DNA from: Planctomycetota bacterium
GTDB lineage: Bacteria; Planctomycetota; Phycisphaerae; Phycisphaerales; UBA1924
Length of the DNA stretch: 64,000 nt
Assembly (NCBI GenBank): GCA_024280755.1
Contig: JAJRPN010000004.1
Span: 108,065-172,064 of the forward strand
Direction: 5' to 3'
Shown: positions 8,859-17,523 of the stretch, piece by piece
Numbering within the stretch: position 1 is the stretch's first letter
How the letters are laid out: the number at the start of each line of letters is the position of its first letter
Position numbers and translations under genes: made by a program
Notes under the pieces: generated by a model
Told to the model about the DNA's origin: nothing
The model's input: only the letters and a program-made list of their open reading frames with translations
The model's database searches: none

Positions 8859-11800
8859 CTAGAGTTCTGGAGCAAAGCCTCGTCTCATGGTGTTCTCGGA
8901 GCTTGCTCTTGGGTCGACGAACTGGTGGAGGTAGTCTGGGCCGCCGGCTTTGGAGCCGACTCCAGACATGCCGAACCCGCCGAAGGGTTGTCGGCCGACG
9001 AGTGCGCCGGTGCATCCTCGGTTGATATAGAGGTTGCCGACTCGGAAGTCTTTCTTGGCCTGATTGATGTGCGCGGGCTTTCGTGTGAATACGCCGCCGG
9101 TGAGTTTGTATTTGTGATTGTTGGCGAGTCGCATCGCTTCATTGAAATCGCTTGCGTGGATGACGGCCAAGACAGGCCCAAAGATCTCTTGGGTATAGAT
9201 GGTGCTGGTCTCGGTGACACCTGTGAAGATGTGCGGGGCGATGAGGTCGTTGATTCCTTCGGGGATGTTGAAGTCTTCCGATCCTACAAGCTCGTTGAGT
9301 CCTTCGTCCTTGGCGGATTGGATAAACCGGCGGATGTTGTCGGCGGCCTCTTGATCAATCACCGGCGACACATCGGAGTTTGGATCATCAGGTGCGCCCA
9401 GGACTAGGGTCTTTGTTGATTCGCCGAGTCGATCGAGGAAGAGTTTCATGCGTGGGCCGTTGGGGCCTTGGGGATCAACAACGATGCAGCGGGAGCATGC
9501 CGAGCATTTTTGTCCTTGGAAGCCGAAGGATGAATAGCGAACCCCAAGGACTGCTTCGTCGAGGTCTGCGGAGACATCGACGATGATGGCGTTCTTGCCT
9601 CCCATTTCGGAGATGACGCGTTTGACCATCGCTTGGTCTTCGGTGGTGTTGCCCGCAGCTTTGATGATATCCAAACCCACAGCCTTCGAGCCAGTGAATG
9701 CGATCAGCGAGATGCGTGGATCTCGCACGAGCGCAGCGCCGGTGGTTTCGCCAGGGGCCGGGCAGAAGTGGATGACATCGTTTGGTGCGTTGAACTCATT
9801 GAGGACATCGGTGATGATCTCGAAGAGGACTTTGGCGATGCCTGCGGTTTGCTCTGCTGGCTTGAGGACGACGGTGTTGCCGGTGACGAGGGCCGCGACG
9901 GTCATGCCGCAGCAGATGGCGAGGGGGAAGTTCCAAGGTGAGATGACGACAGCAACGCCCTTGGGCTGGTACCACATTTCATCGAGCTCGCCGATGAACT
10001 TGCCCAGGCGTTTGGGGGTGAAAAGTTTGGGCGCGGTGCGGGCGTAGTAGGCACAGAAGTCGATCGCTTCACAGACATCGGCGTCGGCTTCGTTCCAGGT
10101 TTTTCGCGCTTCTTTGCAGACGATCGCCGAGAGTTCGTCGCGGCGATCGAGCATGATGTCGGCGATGCGTTCGAGGATCTGGGCGCGTTTGATCGGGTCG
10201 AAATCTCGCCATGCGGGGAAGGCATCGTTGGCGGCTGCAATCATCGCTTGGCCTTGTTCGACGGTGTGATCGTTGGCAACAGCGGGGACGGTGGTGGAGG
10301 CCATCGTGCGCGCGAAGGCGTTGCGTTGGGATTCCTCGGCGAAGTCACGCAGTGGGGCGGAGTAGAACGGCCTGCCTCCTCCGATGTGTTCGTTGATCGG
10401 CGAGAGTTGATGGCGCTCGGGCGCGATCTCATAGAGATCGGTTGGGAGCGTGCCTTTGTGTAGTGTTGCCGGATCGGCGAGGAGGATCGCGGTGTCGGCG
10501 TTGTCGAGGAATCCGGACTTGAGCCAGGATTCGTTGGAGGTGTTTTCGAGGAGTCTGCGGACGAGGTACGCCATGCCGGGGATCATCTCGCCGACGGGGA
10601 CATATTCGCGGACACGCAAGCCCATTTCCTCGGCGGCGTACTTGAGTTGGTCGGCCATGCCATGAAGCATTTGGAGTTCGATGGCTTTGCGTGGGAGGTT
10701 TCGTTTGTCGAGCCCTGCGAGCGCAGCCGCGATCGAGCGGACATTGTGTGAGCCTAGCGCGAGTTTGATACCGCCCTCGCCGGGTTTGGTCGGGCAGGCA
10801 TCGAGGAAGACTTCGACCATCTGCTCGAAGCATTGGTCTGTCTGCCATTTTTCGTTCCAGACCGGGCAAGGCCAGCCTTCTTGCTCGGCGTGGATGGTCT
10901 CAAAGTCCCAGTAGGCACCTTTGACGAGGCGGACGGTGACGACCTTGCCGGTTTTCTTGGCCCAGTTGGCGATGCGTTTGGCGTCGTCTACGCCGCTCTT
11001 GAGGTAGGCCTGCATGGCGAGTCCGGCCTCGAAATCGACGGTTTCGCATGCGTGCATGAAGGTGTCGAGTGTGAGGTCTTTAAGCTCGAACTGTTCCATG
11101 TCGAAGTTGATGAGCACGCCGTTGTTGTTGGCGGCTTCAAAGACAGGTGTTGCCCGGCGCATGAAATCTGCGATGGCGGCTTCGGGTGCGATCGGGTTAA
11201 AGTTCGCGCACAGGCTAGTCACTTTGATCGAAACATTGACGCGCGGAACCACGCCAAGGTGATCGGACTCAAGCCGATCCGTGTGTTTCCATGAAGAAGC
11301 TTCGTCAACAAGGTTGTTGACAAGGTCAAGGTACTTGGCTTGGTAGGCATCCGCTTCGGCGTTGGATACACACGCTTCGCCGAGGAGATCGACGGAGAAG
11401 GCGATGCCATCTTTCCAGAGCTTGCCAAGCATGGGGAGCGCATCGTTGGCATCGGTGCCTGCGATGAAGTTCTTGGCCATGTTGTTGATTTGTGAGCTGA
11501 TGGTTTTGGTCATCATCCCCTTGGCGACGCCACCGGCTTTGAGACCAAGATCCATAAACGGCGGTGCTTTGACACCCGGTTGCGTGAGGTAGTCGACGAG
11601 ATGATCGTGCACCATGTCGGGGGTGGTGAGCGATGGGAAGGCATCGACAAAGCGGAAGAGCTGGACCTTGAAGTTATGATCCTTCATCGACCAGTCCATG
11701 AGTTTGTCCTGGTAGAACTTTGCCGAGAGCAAGCCCGACTTATGGTTCTTGGCGATGTCGAGCATCTCGGTGCCGACGGACATGATGGCAGCTTCACGCG

Positions 11801-11915
11801 CTGGGGTTGATGTGCTCGCAACCGGAGGCCTCGTCGCTGGTGCAGGGGTGCCGGCAGTGCTCGCTGCTGGAACCTTTGCGGACGGGGATTTCGATTTACG
11901 ACCAAATAACGCCAT
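8859..11915 (-). CDS. putA: Bifunctional proline dehydrogenase / delta-1-pyrroline-5-carboxylate dehydrogenase
   Basis: 1018 aa. The N-terminus starts with a Pro/Ala-rich linker (residues 1-40). The FAD-binding proline dehydrogenase barrel spans about 90-470, including VRLVKGAYWDFE and the LYEIAPERHQLSPINEHIGG linker. The aldehyde dehydrogenase domain spans about 530-1000. It shows VVISPWNFPLAI, ISEMGGKNAIIV (general base Glu) and GFQGQKCSACSR (catalytic Cys near 803). The protein converts proline to glutamate in two steps. It lacks the DNA-binding RHH domain of the long regulatory PutA type. Start ATG 11915 has GGAG at 7 bases. It is transcribed alone, divergent from ribF. Confidence 0.95.
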   Translation of the reverse strand: MALFGRKSKSPSAKVPAASTAGTPAPATRPPVASTSTPAREAAIMSVGTEMLDIAKNHKSGLLSAKFYQDKLMDWSMKDHNFKVQLFRFVDAFPSLTTPDMVHDHLVDYLTQPGVKAPPFMDLGLKAGGVAKGMMTKTISSQINNMAKNFIAGTDANDALPMLGKLWKDGIAFSVDLLGEACVSNAEADAYQAKYLDLVNNLVDEASSWKHTDRLESDHLGVVPRVNVSIKVTSLCANFNPIAPEAAIADFMRRATPVFEAANNNGVLINFDMEQFELKDLTLDTFMHACETVDFEAGLAMQAYLKSGVDDAKRIANWAKKTGKVVTVRLVKGAYWDFETIHAEQEGWPCPVWNEKWQTDQCFEQMVEVFLDACPTKPGEGGIKLALGSHNVRSIAAALAGLDKRNLPRKAIELQMLHGMADQLKYAAEEMGLRVREYVPVGEMIPGMAYLVRRLLENTSNESWLKSGFLDNADTAILLADPATLHKGTLPTDLYEIAPERHQLSPINEHIGGGRPFYSAPLRDFAEESQRNAFARTMASTTVPAVANDHTVEQGQAMIAAANDAFPAWRDFDPIKRAQILERIADIMLDRRDELSAIVCKEARKTWNEADADVCEAIDFCAYYARTAPKLFTPKRLGKFIGELDEMWYQPKGVAVVISPWNFPLAICCGMTVAALVTGNTVVLKPAEQTAGIAKVLFEIITDVLNEFNAPNDVIHFCPAPGETTGAALVRDPRISLIAFTGSKAVGLDIIKAAGNTTEDQAMVKRVISEMGGKNAIIVDVSADLDEAVLGVRYSSFGFQGQKCSACSRCIVVDPQGPNGPRMKLFLDRLGESTKTLVLGAPDDPNSDVSPVIDQEAADNIRRFIQSAKDEGLNELVGSEDFNIPEGINDLIAPHIFTGVTETSTIYTQEIFGPVLAVIHASDFNEAMRLANNHKYKLTGGVFTRKPAHINQAKKDFRVGNLYINRGCTGALVGRQPFGGFGMSGVGSKAGGPDYLHQFVDPRASSENTMRRGFAPEL

Positions 11916-12042
11916 TGATGCACTCCGAGTTGGAAGTGTTGGATCAGGGATTTCGACCCCTGAAAGTTGGACGCGATTCTAGGATCTGATTTGTGGTTCC
12001 GCCGGTTTCCACACGAACGGATTCGTATGGATAAACTTGGGT

Positions 12043-12996
12043 ATGTCTTTGCCAGCTACCAACCAGATCGCTTTGACCATTGGGAACTTCGATGGGGTTC
12101 ACTCTGGGCATTGTGCGCTCGTGCATCGGTGTAGAGAAGCTGTAGGATCGGATGGGAAAGTGGTTGTGCTGGCGTTTTCGCCGCATCCGATGATGGTGCT
12201 GAATCCTGAGCAAGCACCGGGATCGATCGAACCGATTGAGGTTCGTGTTGCTCGACTCAAAGCAGCGGGGGCTGACGAGATGGTGGTTATCGAACCCACG
12301 CCCGAACTGCTCTCGATGTCAGCGCAAGCATTCGTGGATTTCGTAATCGATACCTACCGTCCAACGGTGATGGTGGAGGGGACAGATTTTCGATTTGGAA
12401 AACGCCGAGCGGGTACGCCGACGGTGTTGAAAGAGTTGGCAACTGTTCGTGGCGTAGAAGTGCAGATCGTGCCTCCCGTTGAGGTTGCATTGACCGACCA
12501 ATCAATCGTGAAGGCATCATCAACCATGACGCGTTGGTTGATCGCGCACGGGCGTGTCCGCGATGCGGGCTTTGTGCTCGGGCGCCCGCATGAGCTGATC
12601 GGGACAGTCGTGCAAGGCGATCAGCTCGGTCGACGGATCGGATTTCGCACGGCCAACTTGAAGACGGATTCCATGCTCCCATGCGACGGCGTTTATGGCG
12701 TGGTCGTGGTGCTGCCCGACGGAACCGAGTTTGGTGGCGCGATGAATATTGGTATTCGCCCGACAGTCGATGGCACCGAGCGGCGAGCCGAGGTGCATGT
12801 GTTTGATGCGGACGGATTGCCTTGGATGCCCAGCGATGGGTTCCCGGAATATGGATGGGATATCCGGGTGAAGATGATCGGATGGGTGCGCGATCAGATC
12901 AAGTTTGCATCGGTTGATGTCTTGAGCGAACAGCTTGGGCGCGATGTCGTCCGGGCCAAGAGCATGGTGCAAGCGATGATGGTGGAAAGAGTATGA
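12043..12996 (+). CDS. ribF: Bifunctional riboflavin kinase/FAD synthetase
   Basis: 317 aa. The N-terminal adenylyltransferase domain carries TIGNFDGVHSGH (H20, H23, the HxGH-like site), with SPHP near 50 and EGTDFRFGKRRAG near 110. The C-terminal flavokinase domain has GRRIGFRTANL, DGVYGVVVV and MNIGIRPTVDG. It makes FMN and FAD from riboflavin. ATG 12043 is preferred over a TTG two codons upstream. The ribosome site is weak, but GATAAA lies 7 bases before the ATG. The stop codon overlaps the mnmA start (ATGA), so the two genes are translationally coupled. Confidence 0.95.
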   Translation: MSLPATNQIALTIGNFDGVHSGHCALVHRCREAVGSDGKVVVLAFSPHPMMVLNPEQAPGSIEPIEVRVARLKAAGADEMVVIEPTPELLSMSAQAFVDFVIDTYRPTVMVEGTDFRFGKRRAGTPTVLKELATVRGVEVQIVPPVEVALTDQSIVKASSTMTRWLIAHGRVRDAGFVLGRPHELIGTVVQGDQLGRRIGFRTANLKTDSMLPCDGVYGVVVVLPDGTEFGGAMNIGIRPTVDGTERRAEVHVFDADGLPWMPSDGFPEYGWDIRVKMIGWVRDQIKFASVDVLSEQLGRDVVRAKSMVQAMMVERV

Positions 12997-14186
12997 GCAG
13001 TTCAATTCCTAAACCTGGTTCGAAGGTGCTTGTCGCGATGTCGGGCGGGGTGGATTCATCGGCAGCCGCGGCGATCTTGATCGAGCAGGGCTATGAAGTC
13101 GTCGGATGCTTTATGCGCCTTGGTTCACCGGGTGAAACGATCGATGAACTGATGGAGTTTGACACGGCAGGCGTGTCGTGCGATCCGAGCAAGGTCAAGA
13201 TCGGGCATCAGGGGTGTTGCAGTGTTGGCGATGCCGCCGATGCGCGCGAGGTCGCGGCCAAGCTTGGTATCCCGCTGTATGTATGCAACTTCAAAAAGGA
13301 TTTCGGTAAGATCATCGATTACTTCGTCGATGAATACGCCAAAGGGCGCACGCCCAATCCGTGCGTGCGGTGCAACGACTGGCTCAAGTTCGGCAAGCTC
13401 CATGAGTACGCCCATCAGATCGGCGCAGAGTTTATCGCTTCGGGTCATTACGCTCGGATCGATCGTTCCGGCGATGAACCTCGGCTCCTGCGTGGGCTCG
13501 ATGATGATAAAGATCAAAGTTATGTACTCTACGGTGCGCCCAAGGATCGGCTTGCCGAGATGCTCTTGCCGATCGGTGAGTTCGCAACCAAGGCCGAGGT
13601 TCGGGCGATTGCGGAGAAGTATGACCTGCCGGTGTTTGATAAACCAGATTCGCAAGAGATCTGCTTTGTGCCGGACAATGACTACGCGGGGTTGGTCGAA
13701 CGCCGACGACCCGAGCTGCGGATCAAGGGCAAGATTGTTGATATCCATGGCGAGCAACTCGGGGAACACGAAGGACAGCACAAGTTCACCATCGGGCAAC
13801 GCCGAGGCATCGGGGTCGCGGTGGGCAAGCCGATCTATGTGATCGACAAGAACGCCGAAACCAACATCGTGACGGTCGGATCAAACGACGACCTGATGGC
13901 CAGCTCATGCATCGCCCACGAAGCGAACTGGTTGATTGATGAAGCGCAACTCAGCGATTGGTACCCTGTGCTGGCGCAGCATCGCTACAACGCCGATCCG
14001 GTGCCGGCGAAGATCCGGTTGATCGATCGGATTGATACCGATACGCCTTCGGGTCGCCCTGGTTGCTTTGAGTGCGTGTTCGATGAGCCTCAACGGGCGG
14101 TCACACCCGGTCAGGCGATTGCGATTTATGATCTGCAATCGCCCGAGATTGTGATTGGTGGGGGATGGATCGAAAGGATTGACTGA
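12993..14186 (+). CDS. mnmA: tRNA-specific 2-thiouridylase MnmA
   Basis: 397 aa, family-typical. The PP-loop AMSGGVDSS is at residues 15-23. The two catalytic cysteines are C124 (NPCVRC) and C224 (DSQEICF), with the GHQGCCSVGDAADAR insertion between. The C-terminal half carries FTIGQRRGIGVAVGKPIYV. It thiolates U34 of tRNA Lys, Glu and Gln using sulfur relayed from a desulfurase. The start overlaps the ribF stop by 4 bases, and GGAAAGAG supplies a ribosome site. The next gene starts on the last base of the mnmA stop codon (TGATG). Confidence 0.97.
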   Translation: MSSSIPKPGSKVLVAMSGGVDSSAAAAILIEQGYEVVGCFMRLGSPGETIDELMEFDTAGVSCDPSKVKIGHQGCCSVGDAADAREVAAKLGIPLYVCNFKKDFGKIIDYFVDEYAKGRTPNPCVRCNDWLKFGKLHEYAHQIGAEFIASGHYARIDRSGDEPRLLRGLDDDKDQSYVLYGAPKDRLAEMLLPIGEFATKAEVRAIAEKYDLPVFDKPDSQEICFVPDNDYAGLVERRRPELRIKGKIVDIHGEQLGEHEGQHKFTIGQRRGIGVAVGKPIYVIDKNAETNIVTVGSNDDLMASSCIAHEANWLIDEAQLSDWYPVLAQHRYNADPVPAKIRLIDRIDTDTPSGRPGCFECVFDEPQRAVTPGQAIAIYDLQSPEIVIGGGWIERID

Positions 14187-14800
14187 TGGGATTTTGGAGC
14201 ATACTGGGTGTTGCTGTATTAAGCAATGGCGCTGTCTTGAGCGGAGCTATCTGGTTTATCAAAAGGTGGCTTGATTCTAAATTTGATAAGAGACTGGCAG
14301 AGTTTAAGTCTGAGCTTAATAAGAAGAGTTTTGTTTCAAACTCGCTCTATAAGAACAGGGAAAGTACAATTTTAGAGTTCGATCTTGCGTGGAGAGGGTT
14401 GGTGGGGTGCTGTCACGATGTTGTCTATGGTGATATGAAGCATCAGAGCAAGTTTGATCGGCGATGGGGGCAGATGAGGGGGTATTACTCACAACTTCAG
14501 AATTCATACTTTAGAGGGAATCTGGTTTATGATGAGGAGTTGAAGGAGGTATCCAAAGAAATGTATGAGTGTTGTCTTGCCATTGAAAACAAAACCGCGT
14601 GGGCGATAACGATGTTGGCGGGCGGTCATAATTGTTCTTTAGACGATGTTAAGCCAGATCCAGATTTCAAATGGGATGTGATCCAGTGTACATCGGTTGA
14701 AACAGAGATTAAAATTTTGCTGAGTATACTCAAGGATAAAAACATAGAGAAATGGGAATCGGGCGCCCGGGAAGCTCTGCTACAGATTAAAATACCCTGA
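14186..14800 (+). CDS. AT-rich hypothetical protein with an N-terminal membrane anchor
   Basis: 204 aa, no family recognised. A hydrophobic helix at residues 3-25 is followed by a basic, probably helical stretch (KRWLDSKFDKRLAEFKSEL) and a soluble domain with several Cys, Trp and Tyr. Topology suggests a single-pass protein with its bulk in the cytoplasm. The start overlaps the mnmA stop (TGATG), so it is expressed by read-through from ribF-mnmA. Codon use is visibly unlike the neighbours: many AAA, TTT, ATA, AGA and TTA codons against a GC-rich background. This points to recent acquisition. Confidence 0.7.
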   Translation: MGFWSILGVAVLSNGAVLSGAIWFIKRWLDSKFDKRLAEFKSELNKKSFVSNSLYKNRESTILEFDLAWRGLVGCCHDVVYGDMKHQSKFDRRWGQMRGYYSQLQNSYFRGNLVYDEELKEVSKEMYECCLAIENKTAWAITMLAGGHNCSLDDVKPDPDFKWDVIQCTSVETEIKILLSILKDKNIEKWESGAREALLQIKIP

Positions 14801-14826
14801 AAAAGACTAAACACCGGCCCTACACT
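14797..14826 (+). promoter_or_regulatory. Promoter of the 154-aa gene, leaderless geometry
   Basis: CTGAAA (14797-14802) and TACACT (14821-14826) are 18 bases apart, and the ATG at 14833 follows the -10 by 6 bases. The wording TACACTCTGC before the ATG nearly repeats that before the HAD gene at 630. Confidence 0.5.
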
Positions 14827-14832
14827 CTGCGT

Positions 14833-15297
14833 ATGGAATTTGATGAAGCTGATACCAACTACCTCGCTGCCTATATATCGGGCATGAACGCCACGACCTT
14901 CGATCGCGAAGATGATCCGGCGGTCGATGAAGACGGGCATGTGATCAACGGCACCATCATCCGACGGATCGACGACCAAGGCTCGATGGTGCCTGTGCGT
15001 GTGCGGATTGGTCATGGGGTTGCAGCACAGACGGCAGCCCAGATGCTCCGAAAAATGGCTGATATGCTCGAAGGTGAGCCATCATTCTTGAATGATCGTG
15101 CGGGTGCAGCCATCCGCCGATTGCCCGATGGAACCAGCCAACGCAAGCAACTCACCATCGAAGGCATGCTCGCGGCGTCCGAAGAACTCTCCGTCGAAGA
15201 ACGCAACAAGCTCCACGCGATGCTTGATCAGATCCGGATCCAGATCGATGATCCAAAGAAGCCCAAGCCAGATTATCCTGAGGATGGGATGCTCTGA
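14833..15297 (+). CDS. Hypothetical protein, 154 aa
   Basis: No family recognised. It is acidic, with no signal peptide or membrane segment. The first half is beta-rich (GHVINGTIIRRIDDQG, VPVRVRIGHGV). A central helix follows (AAQTAAQMLRKMADMLE). The C-terminal half is helical (LTIEGMLAASEELSVEERNKLHAMLDQI) and ends in a charged Pro/Lys tail. Codon use matches the chromosome, and the clear promoter supports a real gene. It converges on the methyltransferase gene, with a long inverted repeat between the two stops. Confidence 0.75.
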   Translation: MEFDEADTNYLAAYISGMNATTFDREDDPAVDEDGHVINGTIIRRIDDQGSMVPVRVRIGHGVAAQTAAQMLRKMADMLEGEPSFLNDRAGAAIRRLPDGTSQRKQLTIEGMLAASEELSVEERNKLHAMLDQIRIQIDDPKKPKPDYPEDGML

Positions 15298-15300
15298 TTT

Positions 15301-15388
15301 TCTTTGGTGGAACGGGCTTCCAGCCCGTTTGTCTTCAGAGTTCAATAGAAGAGTAAGAGACGGGCTGGAAGCCCATCCCACCAGAAGA
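15301..15388. repeat. Long inverted repeat between convergent genes
   Basis: Arms 15301-15335 and 15355-15388 pair over about 33 bases with few mismatches and share the core GGGCTTCCAGCCCGT. Each arm also carries an internal small palindrome (GGGCTTCCAGCCC). The repeat sits between two convergent stop codons, so it could stop transcription from both sides. The outer GGTGG / CCACC edges resemble the hairpin at 63944-63988. Confidence 0.7.
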
Positions 15389-15389
15389 G

Positions 15390-16274
15390 TCAGTTGATCT
15401 TCTTCATAATGAACAAGTAGTTGAACCCACGCAAGAAGAAGTTCTCCTTCTCGGCGGATTTATGCCAGTTGCCCTGCTTGAGTTTTTTATTGTGGCGGAC
15501 AACGGTAATGATGTCGACGGGCTGGAAGTATTCGCGCATCGTGGCGAAGAGTTCGAACCCGATGGGCATGAACACGCCGCCCTTATGCCCAGGCTTTTTT
15601 TTCCATGAGTCCGAAACATACAAGCCCATATAGCGATTGGGTTTCATCACGCGGTGGAGTTCGCCGAGCACCATGTCCATTGATTCGTAGTACGCGTGCC
15701 CGTTCATGACATCGTCGCCAAACATCGGCTCGGAAGCGTCGAGCTTGCCGATGCAGCGGTCATCGTCTGAGTAATCAACATGCGTTGAATACGGCGGGTC
15801 GATAAACGCAAAGTCCACCGATTCATCCGCCATCGGCAACTCGCGTGCGTCGGCGTGGGTGATCTCCTTGCGTTGCGGATTGAGATCGAACCCGATCCCT
15901 TTTCGGCCAAGATCGGCGCAGACATCGAGGGTGGTGCCAGACCCGCACATCGGGTCGATGACGGTGTCGTTCTCGCGGGTGTACCGGGTGAGTAGCTGCC
16001 AGATGATCCACGACGGCGTCGCGCCGATGTAGTCCTTTGACCCTTGGAACTTTGAGCCGTCGCTGGCGTCGTAGTGCTGGGATGGATATTCCCAGAGCGT
16101 CGAAGTCATCACCCGCATCGGCGGGCGCTGGCCCGGACGAACCCGGTTGCCCTGGGCAGATTTATACTCTTCGCCAGACCGCGAACCCGGATTGCGGAGT
16201 TCTTGCTCGATCTTGGAGCGGAAGTCGCTGTTGCGATCATTGTTGCGATTGTCGTTTCGATTCTGTGGAGGCAT
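15390..16274 (-). CDS. N6-adenine/N4-cytosine-type DNA methyltransferase, orphan
   Basis: 294 aa. The SAM-binding motif I, DPMCGSGTT, is at residues 107-115, and the catalytic motif IV, DPPY, is at 159-162. This order places it with gamma-like or TRD-less amino-methyltransferases. A very Asn/Arg-rich N-terminal tail (1-50) and the WEYPSQHYDASDGSKF segment precede the catalytic core. VLGELHRVMKPNRYMGLYV is the usual post-motif-IV strand-helix. No restriction endonuclease or specificity gene is adjacent. It may methylate DNA for regulation, but an RNA target cannot be excluded, since related folds act on RNA. Confidence 0.82.
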   Translation of the reverse strand: MPPQNRNDNRNNDRNSDFRSKIEQELRNPGSRSGEEYKSAQGNRVRPGQRPPMRVMTSTLWEYPSQHYDASDGSKFQGSKDYIGATPSWIIWQLLTRYTRENDTVIDPMCGSGTTLDVCADLGRKGIGFDLNPQRKEITHADARELPMADESVDFAFIDPPYSTHVDYSDDDRCIGKLDASEPMFGDDVMNGHAYYESMDMVLGELHRVMKPNRYMGLYVSDSWKKKPGHKGGVFMPIGFELFATMREYFQPVDIITVVRHNKKLKQGNWHKSAEKENFFLRGFNYLFIMKKIN

Positions 16275-16298
16275 AGGGGAGTATAGGGAACCCGCTCA

Positions 16299-16337
16299 GA
16301 CACGGCTTGCCGAAGACGGTCAAGCCGTGGCACCCGA
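16299..16337. repeat. CACGGCTTG hairpin repeat, copy 1
   Basis: CACGGCTTG (16301-16309) pairs with CAAGCCGTG (16321-16329) around the loop CCGAAGACGGT, followed by GCACCCGA. Near-identical copies lie at 42626-42665 and 61759-61800. It sits upstream of the methyltransferase and just downstream of the DHH gene. Confidence 0.75.
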
Positions 16338-16344
16338 ATGATAT

Positions 16345-17454
16345 TTATGGCAATGCGGCGATGAGCATTTGTTTGGCTTCTTCCAATGGCTTGCGAATTT
16401 TCGCTCCCGAGGCTCGGGCGTGCCCGCCGCCGCCGAGGGTGTTGCAGACGGCGTTGACATCGACAGCCGGTTTGCCTTCCCACTCGTCGGGCTTGGAGCG
16501 GAGTGAGATCTTGGTGAATACACCGTCGGCGTCTTTTTGCTCGGTGAGGATCGCGACGACGCGGATGGCGGCGACGGATTGAGGTAAATCGACAAACCCG
16601 CCCGTCTCGCCCGGTCCGGCTTTGGTGTCTTTGAAGTCCTGTAGGGTGACGGTCATGATCGCGGCGTTCTTCTCTTTGATGATCTCCATTGATTCGAGTG
16701 CGCGGGCCATGAGCTTGAATCGGCTGGTGCGATCGCGTTGGTAGAGCATCGCGAAGATACTGGTGTGGTTGACGCCGGTATCGAGGAGTTGCCCGGCAAG
16801 GCGCATCACACGCCCGTCAACATTGGAATGCTTGAACCACCCGGTATCTGTTGCGAGCCCGACATACAAAGGCATCGCGATCTCGACGGGGAGATCAGCG
16901 GGGGAGTCTACGCCAAGGAGAATACAACAGATCTCGGCGACGGGTTGAACCGCTGCGGCTGCCGATGAATCGATGAGCCGACGGGTCGCAATTTCGGCAT
17001 CGCCCTGAAGATGATGATCGATGATGGTGGTGCGATCGAGCCTGGTCTTGAGAAACTCGGCGAACGGTGCGAGCTGGTTCCATGATCCGGTATCCGTGAT
17101 CAAGATTCCCTCAGGATCAAACGCGCCGGGCATGGGCTGGTTGTCTTCGATTGTTTTGGCTTTGGTGTTGCCAATGATGGTCTTGGCCCACGATGGCATC
17201 GGTGCCGCGTACCAGCATTCGGCCTTGCAAGCAGCTCCGGAGGTTTCGCTGGCAATGTTGATGGCGCGAGCGAGGGCGATTGAAGACCCAAGCGCATCGC
17301 CATCAGGCTTGGCATGGGTGAGCAGCAAAATGGAGTTCTGCTCACGGATCCAATCCGCGATCTCGTTGGCCGTGGTTGTGGAGATCCATTCTTGTGAGGT
17401 GGTAGGGCTCAAAGCTGTATCCTTTGTCAACGAGGGGGTTGCGGTCATGCCCAT
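16345..17454 (-). CDS. DHH/DHHA1 phosphoesterase (NrnA-like oligoribonuclease/pAp phosphatase)
   Basis: 369 aa. DHH-family motifs occur in order: THAKPDGDALGS (46-57), TDTG (120-123) and the signature TIIDHH (143-148). The DHHA1 C-terminal motif LGGGGHARASG is near 345. This is the NrnA arrangement, which degrades short RNA oligomers and dephosphorylates 3',5'-pAp; RecJ proteins are longer. The first 20 residues are Ser/Thr-rich and not conserved. Starts at 17454 and 17448 are both possible; TACAAT lies just before the second. The gene appears monocistronic, or the second gene after the membrane protein upstream. Confidence 0.88.
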   Translation of the reverse strand: MGMTATPSLTKDTALSPTTSQEWISTTTANEIADWIREQNSILLLTHAKPDGDALGSSIALARAINIASETSGAACKAECWYAAPMPSWAKTIIGNTKAKTIEDNQPMPGAFDPEGILITDTGSWNQLAPFAEFLKTRLDRTTIIDHHLQGDAEIATRRLIDSSAAAAVQPVAEICCILLGVDSPADLPVEIAMPLYVGLATDTGWFKHSNVDGRVMRLAGQLLDTGVNHTSIFAMLYQRDRTSRFKLMARALESMEIIKEKNAAIMTVTLQDFKDTKAGPGETGGFVDLPQSVAAIRVVAILTEQKDADGVFTKISLRSKPDEWEGKPAVDVNAVCNTLGGGGHARASGAKIRKPLEEAKQMLIAALP

Positions 17455-17523
17455 TGTATCGGCTTGAGTCTACGATGAGAAAGAAGTTTGCTTGCAATCT
17501 ATTGAAGATCAGCCGATTTAAGT

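Noticed and set aside
15390..16274. Restriction-modification system
   Set aside because: Only the methyltransferase is present; the neighbours are a small hypothetical protein and a DHH phosphoesterase.
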